A stretch of DNA of 41,255 bases, taken from contig NZ_BAGB01000155.1 in NCBI RefSeq assembly GCF_000308615.1, positions 1-41,255 on the forward strand, read 5' to 3'. Under the pieces are notes generated by a model, which saw only the letters and a list, made by a program, of their open reading frames with translations, made no database searches and was not told the DNA's origin. The translations under genes and the position numbers were made by a program. The DNA is from Nocardia jiangxiensis NBRC 101359. Lineage in GTDB: Bacteria; Actinomycetota; Actinomycetes; Mycobacteriales; Mycobacteriaceae. The first letter of the stretch is position 1; every line of letters starts with the position of its first letter. Positions 1-8,284 of the stretch are shown here, piece after piece.

Positions 1-10
1 GGACGCTCAC

Positions 11-898
11 TCAGGAAGAAAGCACGTCCAGTGCGTTCTGATATGTGGCGACCGGGCGGCCGACCTCGCCGGCGAGCGCGATGGCCTGCTTGATCATGTC
101 CGTGTTGGTGTGGCCGACGGTGCGCAGCGGGTCTTCGAGGCCGATCCGCAGGTTCCCGCCGCGCTCGACCGCGTAACGCGCCAGGTCCGTCTCGAGTAGT
201 TCGCCACCCATCAGCGATACGGTCCAGGGCAGGTTCGCGCCCTCGAGCAGGCCGAGGTAGATGTCGAGCGCTTCCTTGGTCGGCGGCAGACCGAAGGTCG
301 GGCCGGATTCCTTGGCGCCCCAGGCGGATCCACCGGCGAAGTAGAATTTCGCAACTGTTCCGGGAACGAAACGCCCGGCCGCGCCGAGGGATCGGACCCA
401 ATGGATGGCGCCGGGGTTGAAAATACCCAGCGAACACGGAACCCCGAATTCGTGCGAGAGTTCGGTCATCGCGGTGGCCTGGGCAAAGGTGGTGCCGCTG
501 ACGATCGAACCCGTCATCAGCCCCGTATCGTCTGCCCGGCCGTGCTCGGTCACGCCGGGGTCGAAGGCGAACATCGTCATCTGGCCGGATTCCGCGAGCG
601 GACGCAGATGCAGCATCTGTTCCTCGACCTTGTGTCCCGGCATGTAGGCGGGGTACACGAGTGCCCCGGGGTACTCGGCGAGGATCCCGCGGTTAACGTC
701 GATGATCTGGGCGATCGCGTCGTCGAGGGGCAACGAGAAGTCATGATGGCAGTGCACGATGCCCGCGCCGGCGGACAGGCAGTTCTGAGCCTCTTCGATG
801 ATGCTGCTGGTGCTCAGTTCCTCGCCTCCGGCATTGGCGACGACGGGGGACATGGCGACCTCGATGACGAGGGGCCGCCCGGTGACATCGGTGGACAT
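11..898 (-). CDS. DUF849 / BKACE-family beta-keto acid cleavage enzyme
   Basis: A 295-residue protein of the beta-keto acid cleavage enzyme family (DUF849; type member 3-keto-5-aminohexanoate cleavage enzyme). Family members use zinc to condense a beta-keto acid with acetyl-CoA, giving acetoacetate and a new acyl-CoA. The N-terminal EVAMSPVVAN stretch, the HCHHD motif (a zinc-binding HxH, about residues 49-53) and the C-terminal NLRIGLEDPL segment carrying the conserved Glu are all visible, and the length is normal. The ATG at 898 has a GAAGGAA ribosome-binding site just upstream. It lies 22 bases after the TetR gene at 921-1523 on the same strand, so the two are probably cotranscribed and the enzyme regulated by that TetR. 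The substrate is unknown; BKACE subgroups act on many keto acids including dehydrocarnitine. Confidence 0.9.
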   Translation of the reverse strand: MSTDVTGRPLVIEVAMSPVVANAGGEELSTSSIIEEAQNCLSAGAGIVHCHHDFSLPLDDAIAQIIDVNRGILAEYPGALVYPAYMPGHKVEEQMLHLRPLAESGQMTMFAFDPGVTEHGRADDTGLMTGSIVSGTTFAQATAMTELSHEFGVPCSLGIFNPGAIHWVRSLGAAGRFVPGTVAKFYFAGGSAWGAKESGPTFGLPPTKEALDIYLGLLEGANLPWTVSLMGGELLETDLARYAVERGGNLRIGLEDPLRTVGHTNTDMIKQAIALAGEVGRPVATYQNALDVLSS

Positions 899-920
899 GA
901 TTCCTTCTTTCTCCGGACGT

Positions 921-1523
921 TCAGTCCGGCGGTGCGGTGCGGCCTTCGAGAAGGTGGCCGCACAATTCGTTGTGCTGACGGATCACGACCATCGGATCGA
1001 GATCCGGTTGCTCCGACCAGGCCTCCCACGACAGTCGGAAGGCGGCGACCACCGCGGCGCCGGCCATCCTGGCCGTCGCCGACCGCGCGCCGACACCGAG
1101 TGCCGGTGCGAGTGCCGAGGCCCAGCGCTGCTCGCTGTGCAGCGTCTCCTGAAGCAGAACGGCATGCAGCGCTTCGGATCCGGCCAGTACCACGTGCAGC
1201 CCGGCTGCCTCGCGGGGGTATTTGACCGGCCAGGACTCGGCCCAGGCGGCTTCGACCGCCTGCCGGAGGGGGAGTCCGGACTCGGCAGCAGCGAAGATGT
1301 CGATGACGCGTTCCAAGCCGCCGCGCAGGAACGGCCGTATCGCGTCCTCCTTGCGCGGGAAGTAGCGGTGGAACGTCCGCTCCGAGACGCCCGCGTTCGC
1401 CGCGAGTTCCGGCACCGAGAACGCGCTCGAACCCGACTCGATGAAGAGTTCGACCGTCGCGCGCGAGGCGTCGGCCAAGCCGAGATCCTGTCGCCTTCCG
1501 CGCTGTGTATCCGTCGATGCCAT
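921..1523 (-). CDS. TetR-family transcriptional regulator
   Basis: A 200-residue TetR-type repressor. The N-terminal helix-turn-helix is clear: ATVELFIESGSSAFSVPELA, then AGVSERTFHRYFPRKEDAI (about residues 20-60), including the TFHRYFPRKED recognition-helix signature. The C-terminal ligand domain is divergent, as usual. It is the first gene of a two-gene minus-strand unit with the DUF849 enzyme and faces away from the plus-strand flavoprotein pair at 2078-5330. A near-perfect palindrome 78 bases upstream (1601-1625) is the obvious operator candidate. It may also control the divergent flavoprotein genes, which is inference. Confidence 0.93.
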   Translation of the reverse strand: MASTDTQRGRRQDLGLADASRATVELFIESGSSAFSVPELAANAGVSERTFHRYFPRKEDAIRPFLRGGLERVIDIFAAAESGLPLRQAVEAAWAESWPVKYPREAAGLHVVLAGSEALHAVLLQETLHSEQRWASALAPALGVGARSATARMAGAAVVAAFRLSWEAWSEQPDLDPMVVIRQHNELCGHLLEGRTAPPD

Positions 1524-1600
1524 GTCAACCCCGAATCCGCGTGAACCTGCGTGGCGTTGTTCAAGCCTGATGCCCTATCCGCTCTGTGACTGATTATGCC

Positions 1601-1625
1601 ACTACTGGCAGAATCTGCCAATAGT
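1601..1625. promoter_or_regulatory. Palindromic operator candidate upstream of TetR/DUF849 unit
   Basis: A 25-base inverted repeat: half-site ACTACTGGCAGA, one central A, then TCTGCCAATAGT. Eleven of twelve arm positions pair and the inner TGGCAGA/TCTGCCA is perfect. It sits 78 bases upstream of the TetR start, in the 550-bp divergent region. Size, symmetry and place fit a TetR-family operator, but binding is inferred. Confidence 0.65.
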
Positions 1626-2077
1626 CAGGCACCCCTTCGAGACGGCCTGGCGTGTGTGCTTCCTCTTCGGACGAGTGCCGAGCCCGACCGCGCCCTGGTG
1701 TGGAGCTCGCTCCGCCCTGCCCTGGTGACGCTGGTTGAAAAATGACCCACCACAGAGGAATCTGACACATAGTTTACAAACGTGCCGAGGGTCGGGAACT
1801 GTCGACGGCCAGCTGAGTCTCGCCCGGGGTGAGGGCGACTTCACTGACTCGGCCTGGTATCGCCGGTCACTACATTCGCGTAGCGGCTGCATAGAAATCT
1901 CTTTCGGCCTTGTCCGCGGAACTTCACTCGAAGAGATCTGACGCGATGTACATTAGCGTCGGAAGGTTCGACGTGAGGTCGTGTCTCACCGATCCTGTGC
2001 CCGACGCACCGGCGCGTACTGCACTGCTGTGCAAAGGTTTTCGATGTTCGAGAGTGCAGCCGAGGAGGCTTCGTTCG
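1626..2077. other. Divergent intergenic region, no gene seen
   Basis: About 450 bases between the TetR operator candidate and the FAD hydroxylase start. Open frames here are short and not protein-like. An in-frame extension of the hydroxylase to an ATG at 1910 is unlikely, because those residues precede the Rossmann motif and resemble no family member. The region presumably carries the plus-strand promoter; I found no second copy of the 1601-1625 palindrome. Confidence 0.5.
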
Positions 2078-3706
2078 GTGGAATTCGATGTAGATGTCGC
2101 GATAGTGGGTGCGGGACCGTGTGGCGCGACCCTTGCGAACCTGTTGGGCGTAGCGGGTGTGCGAACGGTGGTTCTGGACAAGAACGTCGGTATCGTCGAG
2201 CATCCGCGCGCAGTGGCGATCGACGACGAGTCGCTGCGTTCGTTTCAAGCCGCAGGCGTACTGGTGGACGTACTTCCGGACCTGATTCAGAATGTCCCGA
2301 TTCGGTACTACAGCTCCAGCGGCAAACAACTGGCACATGTAAGCCCGGTAGGGCAACCCTACGGCTGGCCGCGCCGCAATCTGTTCTTTCAGCCACTCAT
2401 GGAAGCGGCTCTGCGTAAAGGGCTCGATCGCTTCGATCATGTTCGATTACGGGTGGCATCCGAGGTGACCGACGTGACGCAGGACGCGAACGGGGTTGAG
2501 CTGGCCGCGAAGTCGCCGGACGGCGAGGCCCGAATCCGGGCCGGGTACGTCGTGGGTGCCGACGGCGGCCGGAGCTTCGTACGCGATGCGCTCGGTATCG
2601 CCTTGCGTGGCGAGACAGCGCCATCGAAATGGCTCGTGGTGGACGTGAGCGACGACACGTGGGACGCCCCGTTCTCGGCGGTCTACTGCGATCCGGATCG
2701 ACCCGCGATGACCATTCCACTTCCCTACGGGCATCGTCGATTCGAATTCAAATTGCTACCCGACGAAACGGAAGACGAAGTGGTCACCGACGAGTCGGTG
2801 CAACGTCTCGTCGGACGCTTCTATCGGGGAATCCCGACGCCCACCATCTCGCGGCGGCGCGTGTATTGGCATCATTCGCGTACCGCGGAGACCTTCGGTG
2901 TCGGCCGCGTCTTCGTGGCGGGCGATGCCGCCCATCTTCAGCCGCCGTTCTTCGGGCAAGGCATGAACTCCGGTATCAGGGACGCAACCAACTTGGCGTG
3001 GAAGCTCGCTGCTGTCACACAGGGACGTGCGGACGCGCGATTGCTGGCAACCTACGACACCGAGCGGCGCGGCAACGCCGAGACCATGGTGTCGTTCGCG
3101 ACGCGGGTCGGAAGCTATTACCAACCCCGTAATCGTGCGACCGAGATGGTTCGCGACGTGCTGTTTCGCAACGTCCAGCGGATACCCGGCGCGCGTGAAT
3201 ACATACTTCAGATGAAGTACAAACCGGCCCCGCGCTATCGCGACGGCGTCGTGGTCGGTGGAGCGACGAACGACAAGGGGTCGCCGGTCGGTCGGATGTT
3301 CGGCCAGCCCCCGGTGCAGACGGCCGACGGTGTTCGCCTCGAGCTCGACGACGCGGTCGGCGGAAACTTCGCGATTCTGGGGTTGACAGCGGACCCGGCG
3401 GATCACCTTCGAGACGTGACCCGTGATCGATGGACCGCGTTGGGCGCGAAGCTCTTTCATGTGACCCCCACGTTGACCGCGCGCCGTCACGGATTCGAGA
3501 CGACGACCGCCACGACGGAGCTCCGCGATATCGCCGGCTATTTCCGCGATCTCTTGCTCGCACGTAAAGACGACGAGGTACTGATTCTGCGGCCCGACAG
3601 ATACGTGGCAGCGGTATGCCGCAGCAACGATCTCGAACGGGTCGTCACACAGCTGTGTGACCTCATCGAAACTCCGCCCCGGATAGGAACTCCCGAACAT
3701 GGCTGA
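2078..3706 (+). CDS. FAD-dependent aromatic hydroxylase (class A flavoprotein monooxygenase, MhpA-like)
   Basis: A 542-residue flavoprotein hydroxylase of the PHBH/MhpA type, which uses NAD(P)H and O2 to hydroxylate a phenolic ring. The N-terminal FAD Rossmann motif VAIVGAGPCGATLANLLG, the middle VGADGGRSFVRDALG (DG motif), and the second FAD-binding motif VFVAGDAAHLQPPFFGQGMN followed by NLAWKLA are all present. The C-terminal third is a thioredoxin-like tail, ending near RPDRYVAAVC, as in MhpA-type enzymes. The chosen start is GTG at 2078, because AGGAGG sits at 2063-2068 and the Rossmann strand begins six residues later; upstream in-frame ATGs lack such support. Its last eight bases overlap the next gene (ATGGCTGA), implying translational coupling. 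The substrate is unknown. Confidence 0.92.
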   Translation: MEFDVDVAIVGAGPCGATLANLLGVAGVRTVVLDKNVGIVEHPRAVAIDDESLRSFQAAGVLVDVLPDLIQNVPIRYYSSSGKQLAHVSPVGQPYGWPRRNLFFQPLMEAALRKGLDRFDHVRLRVASEVTDVTQDANGVELAAKSPDGEARIRAGYVVGADGGRSFVRDALGIALRGETAPSKWLVVDVSDDTWDAPFSAVYCDPDRPAMTIPLPYGHRRFEFKLLPDETEDEVVTDESVQRLVGRFYRGIPTPTISRRRVYWHHSRTAETFGVGRVFVAGDAAHLQPPFFGQGMNSGIRDATNLAWKLAAVTQGRADARLLATYDTERRGNAETMVSFATRVGSYYQPRNRATEMVRDVLFRNVQRIPGAREYILQMKYKPAPRYRDGVVVGGATNDKGSPVGRMFGQPPVQTADGVRLELDDAVGGNFAILGLTADPADHLRDVTRDRWTALGAKLFHVTPTLTARRHGFETTTATTELRDIAGYFRDLLLARKDDEVLILRPDRYVAAVCRSNDLERVVTQLCDLIETPPRIGTPEHG

Positions 3707-5330
3707 TACACGGACGCACGACGTGATAGTTCTCGGCGCCGGTGCTGCGGGTTTGGTTGCCGCGATATCGGCGCACGACGCGGGCGCCGACGTAGGGATC
3801 TACGAGAAGGCAGAACACGTCGGTGGTACCGCAGCGTGGTCGGGCGGCATGGTCTGGATGCCCAACAACCCGCACATGGCCGCACTCGGTGTCTCCGACA
3901 GTTCCGAGGAAGCGCTCACCTACATCCGTTCTCTGACGCACGATCTCGTCGACGACGCCGTTCTCGAATCGTTCGTTCACAAGGGCCCTGAAGTGATCTC
4001 TTGGCTGGAAGAACACACTCCCGCCCGGTTCAAGATCATCGAGAATTTCCCCGATTACCACCCCACCCACCCGGGTGCGAAGGAAAACGGTGGCCGCACG
4101 CTGATGTGCCCGATGTTTCCGTTCGCCGAGCTGGGGGACTGGGCGGAGAAGGTATGGGTCGGTCATCAACTGCCCGTGAACATTTCGCTGGACGAGACGA
4201 CGTTCGGCGAGGGCGCGTCCAGCGGTCCCACGGCGGAAGACCTGGCCGCACGCAAGGCCACAGACGCGCGCGGCACCGGGCAGGCTCTGATGGGCGCTCT
4301 TCTCAAAGGATGCCTCGACCGCGGTCTGCTGCCGCACACGTCGACACGTGCGCAGTCGCTCGTTCTCGAGGACGGCCGCGTCGTTGGCGTTCGTTTCGGT
4401 TCGGAGACAGAGGATTTCGAAGTCCGTGCTCGGCGCGGCGTCATCCTCGCCACCGGCGGTTTCGAACAGGACGCGGAGATGGTGCGCTCGTTCCTCCGTG
4501 GGCCACTCGATCGACCGGTATCGGTACCGACGAACACCGGTGACGGCCTGAAGATGGCGATGCGTATCGGTGCCGGACTCGGAAACATGCGGGAAGCGTG
4601 GTGGGCACCCACCATCGACGTCGATCGGCCCGGTCTGGGACGAGTGCCCTACCTGGTCAACGGAGAGCGTTCACGTCCGCACAGCATCATGGTCAACCGT
4701 GCAGGTAACCGGTTCGCCAACGAATCGGCGAACTACAACGCCTTCGGGGCGGCATTTCATTACCTGGACGTGTCGACGTACGACTACAGCAATCACCCGG
4801 CTTGGCTGCTGTTCGACAACTACTACATGGAGAAGTTCGGTCTGGCAGGCTATTTCCCACCTGCGGCCCTTCCCGACTGGATCGTCACGGCGGATTCCAT
4901 CGAAGCCCTCGCGAAGACGATCGACGTGCCGGCAGCTCAGCTGGAAGCCACCATACTTCGGTGGAACAAATATGCTGTCGACGGCAAGGACCCACAGTTC
5001 GGACGTGGTGAGTCGACACTCGACCAGTGGTGGGGCGACCGCGAGGTCGGAGCCAGGTCGGCCGCCAACGTAGCGCCGCTGGACACTGCGCCGTACTACG
5101 CCGTGCAGGTACGCAGCGGAGCGTTGGGGACGAAGGGCGGCCCGAGGACCGATCCGAGCGGGCGCGTACTCGACGTCGACGGGCTCGAGATCCCCGGCCT
5201 GTACGCGGCAGGCAACGTGATGGCGTCGGCGATGGGGATGACGTACGGCGGTGCCGGTGGAACTCTGGGACCTGCTTTGGTGTTCGGCTGGTTGGCTGGA
5301 CGAGACGCCGCCGGCAGCGCTGGAGTCTGA
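3699..5330 (+). CDS. KstD-like FAD-dependent dehydrogenase (fumarate reductase/3-ketosteroid-delta1-dehydrogenase family)
   Basis: A 543-residue flavoprotein. The N-terminal VIVLGAGAAGLVAAISAHDAGADVGIYEKAEHVGGT dinucleotide fold (about residues 10-45, quoted in two parts in the family) is intact. The C-terminus carries GALGTKGGPRTD, GLYAAGNVMAS and MGMTYGGAGGTLGPALVFGW. The last block matches the KstD region that holds the catalytic Tyr and Gly. The family performs 1,2-desaturation of 3-ketosteroids or related cyclic ketones, or fumarate-type reduction. The ATG at 3699 has AGGAA eight bases upstream and overlaps the hydroxylase stop, so the two act in one operon. A desaturase paired with a ring hydroxylase suggests stepwise aromatisation and opening of an alicyclic ring, but this is inference. 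It could equally be a KstD-like enzyme for a non-steroid substrate. Confidence 0.88.
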   Translation: MADTRTHDVIVLGAGAAGLVAAISAHDAGADVGIYEKAEHVGGTAAWSGGMVWMPNNPHMAALGVSDSSEEALTYIRSLTHDLVDDAVLESFVHKGPEVISWLEEHTPARFKIIENFPDYHPTHPGAKENGGRTLMCPMFPFAELGDWAEKVWVGHQLPVNISLDETTFGEGASSGPTAEDLAARKATDARGTGQALMGALLKGCLDRGLLPHTSTRAQSLVLEDGRVVGVRFGSETEDFEVRARRGVILATGGFEQDAEMVRSFLRGPLDRPVSVPTNTGDGLKMAMRIGAGLGNMREAWWAPTIDVDRPGLGRVPYLVNGERSRPHSIMVNRAGNRFANESANYNAFGAAFHYLDVSTYDYSNHPAWLLFDNYYMEKFGLAGYFPPAALPDWIVTADSIEALAKTIDVPAAQLEATILRWNKYAVDGKDPQFGRGESTLDQWWGDREVGARSAANVAPLDTAPYYAVQVRSGALGTKGGPRTDPSGRVLDVDGLEIPGLYAAGNVMASAMGMTYGGAGGTLGPALVFGWLAGRDAAGSAGV

Positions 5331-5798
5331 TCGGCTCCACGGCCTCGTCGCCGCGCGCGGAAGCGACTCCCGCCGCCATGCTCGTGGCCGACGATCGGCG
5401 TCGAACGCGCGCCCTCGGGCAGTTCCGGGCGGCAATGGTGTGGAGGGCGACAAGGCGACACCGGCCATCCGATTCGGCCTATAGGAAACGTCATGGATCT
5501 CGACGTCACGCCAGCTCAAACGTAGTTCCGTGAGAAGTACGTACTTGGTTGCACGAAAACGCGCCGACAGGTGAGCGTCCCCACGAGCTCGAGGCGGTGC
5601 GAGAGTTCGATCTGGAATGGCAACGCACTCGATTCGACGGGGGTGGGCCGCTATCTTCCACGCACCGGTGGGCACTGGGCGATCGGCAATCGCGCTGTGG
5701 GCGTGTTCGCGTCGGCCCGCATCCACCAGGTTGCACGACGGAACATCCGATTCGACGGTGTTGCCCATGTCGAGTCCATGACCGGCCATGATTGTGCG
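5331..5798. other. Gene-free stretch, possible coding remnant
   Basis: About 470 bases between the KstD-like gene and the P450 terminator. The plus frame near 5571-5795 reads like decayed coding sequence (for example VGRYLPRTGGHWAIGNRAVG, then ARRNIRFDGVAHVES), but I recognise no family and see no convincing start. The matching minus-strand frames do not look like protein. Confidence 0.3.
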
Positions 5799-5832
5799 AC
5801 TTGGCGTGGATGCCCGAGCATCCACGCCAAGT
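5799..5832. terminator. Strong hairpin terminator after the P450 operon
   Basis: A perfect 14-bp stem (ACTTGGCGTGGATG at 5799-5812, its complement at 5819-5832) with a six-base loop CCCGAG. It begins 12 bases past the P450 stop and lies between convergent transcription units, so it can serve both strands. There is no long U tract, as is common in actinobacteria. Confidence 0.8.
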
Positions 5833-5843
5833 GACTGTGTCGG

Positions 5844-7067
5844 TCAGCGGGTCACGAGCAGTTTCTTCACACCGTAATTGGTGCCGGTGACGTCCATCGG
5901 GACCTCGTCTGCCGGAACTGCCAAGCGCAGCTCGGGGAAACGACGGAAGAGCTTGGGCAGCACGGTTTTCAGTTCCGCGCGGGCGACGTTCTGGCCGAGG
6001 CATTGGTGCACGCCGTAGCCGAAGGCCAAGTGGCGGGTCATCTTTCGTTCGAAGTCGGGGACGTTGGGGTCGGTGAACACGCGCGGGTCGCGGTTGGCGG
6101 CGTTCATCGCGACGACGACCAGGTCGCCCTTGCTGATTCGGGCGTCGCCGAGTTCCAGGTCTTCCAGGGCGACGCGACCCAGCCCGAACTGGACGATGGT
6201 GAGGTAGCGCATCAGTTCCTCGACCATCGCGCCGACCTTCAGGGGTTCCTCGGCGTGCTCGATCAGGTGGCGGCGCTGCTCGGGGTGGGTGAGCAGGGTG
6301 TAGGTGGACAGTCCGAGCATCGCGGCGGTGGTGTCGTGACCGGCGAACAGCAGCAGTACGCCCATGCCGATGAGTTGGTTGTCGGTGACGAAGGACGCGT
6401 TGGTGCGTTGTGCGGCAATGAGTTCGGCGAGCAGGTCGCCGGTGGCGTTGCTGCGTTTCTTGTCCGCGATCAGGTTGGTGATGTAGTCGATCAGCCAGTG
6501 TGCGCCCTTGTCGCGCACGTCGCGGGGGTTGCCCATGTCCATCATGGCCTCGGTGGCGTGATGGAATTCGTCGCGGTCGGCGTAGGGGACGCCGAGCAGT
6601 TCGCAGATCACCAGGCAGGGGATGGGCAGCGACATCGCCTGCACGAAGTCGAAGGTCTGTGGCCCTGCGGCGATCGCGTCCAGGTGTTCCTCGACGATCT
6701 GATCGATGTAGGGCTGCAGCCGGGTCTGGATGTTCTTGGGGGTGAACCGGCCCGCGAGCAGGCGGCGGTAGAGGCTGTGGTCGGGTTCGTCCATCATCAC
6801 GAATACGGGGTCGAACGGCGCGTCGTGCCCGGCCTCGTCGACCTCGCCGGGCAGCGTGTCGTGCCGCTGGCGGTGGGCGGTGAACCGCGCATCGCCGAAA
6901 ACCGCGCTGCCCTCGTCGAATCGGGTGACCAGCCAGCCCTCCAATCCGTTCGGGAAGCGAACCCGATGCACCGGCTTGTCCTCGCGCAGGTCGTGGTATT
7001 CCACGGGCGGGTCCAGTGGTGCGGCCGCGGAGCGGGTGACGGGCTGTTGAACGATGGTGTCGGTCAT
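5844..7067 (-). CDS. Cytochrome P450 monooxygenase
   Basis: A 407-residue soluble bacterial P450. The I-helix oxygen-activation motif AGHDTTA, the K-helix ExxR (ELMR), and the heme-ligand loop FGYGVHQCLGQNVARAEL with its Cys ligand are present and correctly ordered. There is no N-terminal membrane anchor, so it is a cytoplasmic class I P450 fed by a ferredoxin and reductase. It is the last gene of its operon. Its ATG overlaps the stop of the dehydrogenase-CMD gene (ATGA at 7064-7067), and the ferredoxin and reductase lie just upstream, which gives it a dedicated electron chain. Expression is probably controlled by the TetR at 9784-10521. The substrate cannot be read from the sequence; the general look is of CYP105-type actinobacterial enzymes. 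Confidence 0.96.
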   Translation of the reverse strand: MTDTIVQQPVTRSAAAPLDPPVEYHDLREDKPVHRVRFPNGLEGWLVTRFDEGSAVFGDARFTAHRQRHDTLPGEVDEAGHDAPFDPVFVMMDEPDHSLYRRLLAGRFTPKNIQTRLQPYIDQIVEEHLDAIAAGPQTFDFVQAMSLPIPCLVICELLGVPYADRDEFHHATEAMMDMGNPRDVRDKGAHWLIDYITNLIADKKRSNATGDLLAELIAAQRTNASFVTDNQLIGMGVLLLFAGHDTTAAMLGLSTYTLLTHPEQRRHLIEHAEEPLKVGAMVEELMRYLTIVQFGLGRVALEDLELGDARISKGDLVVVAMNAANRDPRVFTDPNVPDFERKMTRHLAFGYGVHQCLGQNVARAELKTVLPKLFRRFPELRLAVPADEVPMDVTGTNYGVKKLLVTR

Positions 7068-8284
7068 TTCTTCTCCTGGGCGGTGTCGGCGAGGGCGGCT
7101 TCGATGCCTTGATGGGTGGCGGTGGCATTGCCCCAGCCCACGTAGTAGGCGAGTTGGAGTGCGGACTCGCGCAGTTCGTCGGGGGTCAGGTCCCGGGTGA
7201 CCAAGGCGCCACGTACCTGGATCTGGACCAGGTCGGCGCGGCCGAGGGCGGCGGTGGCGCCGAGCACCAGCAGCCGGCGGTCACGGACGGACAGCCCGGG
7301 GCGGGACCATACCTCGCCGAACAGATGGTCGGTGGTGGTGTCGGTGAACGGGGTGCTGGCGGCGGGCATGTTCTGGCTGAACCCGTCGCCGTAGACCGCG
7401 TCCATCACGGCCAGGCCGCGCTCGTGCGCGGTGCCCTGCGGTTCTTCCATGGGCAGATCGAGTGTGTCGCGCACGTGGGTCCGCGCGACATCGGCCAGGG
7501 GGATGTCCACGTGCAGTTCGGTGGACAGGTCGCGGGCGGCGGTCAGGTCCTTGGACATCAGCGGCTCGATCTTGCGGCTGAGCGTCTCGGGCAGTTCGCC
7601 CTGGGCGTCCCGCGAGTGCAGCAGTTGCAGCAGGGTGCGGCCCTGCGGATCGGCCGTTTCGATCACTTCGGCCAGTTTCGCCGGATCGACCCCGGCCGCG
7701 CCGGCCAGCGCCGCGGCCTCGTGGACGGTGCGCCAGCTGCCGTAGGTGACGACGTTGCGGGCGATCTTGGTGGCCATCCCCGCTCCGAGCGGACCGCAGT
7801 GCACCACCTTCTTCGCCCAGTCCCGCAGGACCGGTTCGGCGGCGGCGACCACGGCCGCGTCCCCGCCCAGGATCGCGACCATCCCGTTCTCGGCGGCCCG
7901 GTCCCCGGGGGTGACGCCGCAGTCCAGGAAGCCGACCTCGTGTTCGGCGCACAGGTCCGCGAGCTCGCGGACCACGGGCAGCGCGACGGTCGAGAGCAGC
8001 ACCAGGGTCAGTCCCGGGTGCGCTCCGGCGAGTACGCCTTCGGGCCCGGCGATGACCGTGCGTGCCTGCTCTGCGTCCACCACCGCGATCATCACGACGT
8101 CGCTGGCCTTGGCCACGTCGGCCGGGGAGCTCAGTGGCGCGTCGACGTCCGGTAGCGCCTCGGCGGCATCGGGGCGGATGTCGTAGACGACCGGGACGCG
8201 TCCGCGTCGCGCCAGGCTGACCGCGACGCCGCCGCCGATCATGCCGAGGCCGATGACCCCGGCGCGCAATTCATGCTGTGTCAT
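7064..8284 (-). CDS. Fused 3-hydroxyisobutyrate dehydrogenase-like / carboxymuconolactone decarboxylase-like protein
   Basis: A 406-residue two-domain protein. Residues about 1-280 form a beta-hydroxyacid dehydrogenase: the NAD(P) motif GVIGLGMIGGGVAVSLARRG, STVALP substrate loop, CGPLGAGMATKIARN with the catalytic Lys, and the helical second domain. Residues about 310-400 form an AhpD/CMD-like helical domain (RPGLSVRDRRLLVLGATAAL, then LRESALQLAYYVGWGNATAT). The CMD part has no CxxC, so it is not an AhpD peroxidase and is closer to gamma-CMD. The start is the ATG at 8284, overlapping the reductase stop (ATGA); the longer open frame upstream is a shadow of the reductase. The fusion in a P450 operon suggests two successive steps on the P450 product. 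The domain order and covalent fusion are uncommon. Confidence 0.85.
   Translation of the reverse strand: MTQHELRAGVIGLGMIGGGVAVSLARRGRVPVVYDIRPDAAEALPDVDAPLSSPADVAKASDVVMIAVVDAEQARTVIAGPEGVLAGAHPGLTLVLLSTVALPVVRELADLCAEHEVGFLDCGVTPGDRAAENGMVAILGGDAAVVAAAEPVLRDWAKKVVHCGPLGAGMATKIARNVVTYGSWRTVHEAAALAGAAGVDPAKLAEVIETADPQGRTLLQLLHSRDAQGELPETLSRKIEPLMSKDLTAARDLSTELHVDIPLADVARTHVRDTLDLPMEEPQGTAHERGLAVMDAVYGDGFSQNMPAASTPFTDTTTDHLFGEVWSRPGLSVRDRRLLVLGATAALGRADLVQIQVRGALVTRDLTPDELRESALQLAYYVGWGNATATHQGIEAALADTAQEKK

Noticed and set aside
401..1225. Plus-strand frame of 274 codons
   Set aside because: Antisense to the BKACE and TetR genes, with no recognisable motif.
1910..2077. Upstream extension of the FAD hydroxylase to ATG 1910
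   Set aside because: The 56 extra residues match nothing, and the GTG at 2078 has a good AGGAGG and sits directly before the Rossmann strand.
4671..5825. Minus-strand frame of 384 codons running across 5331-5798
   Set aside because: Arg/His-rich, antisense to the KstD-like gene, with no family features.
6003..7112. Long plus-strand frame of 369 codons
   Set aside because: Antisense shadow of the cytochrome P450, which has all family motifs.
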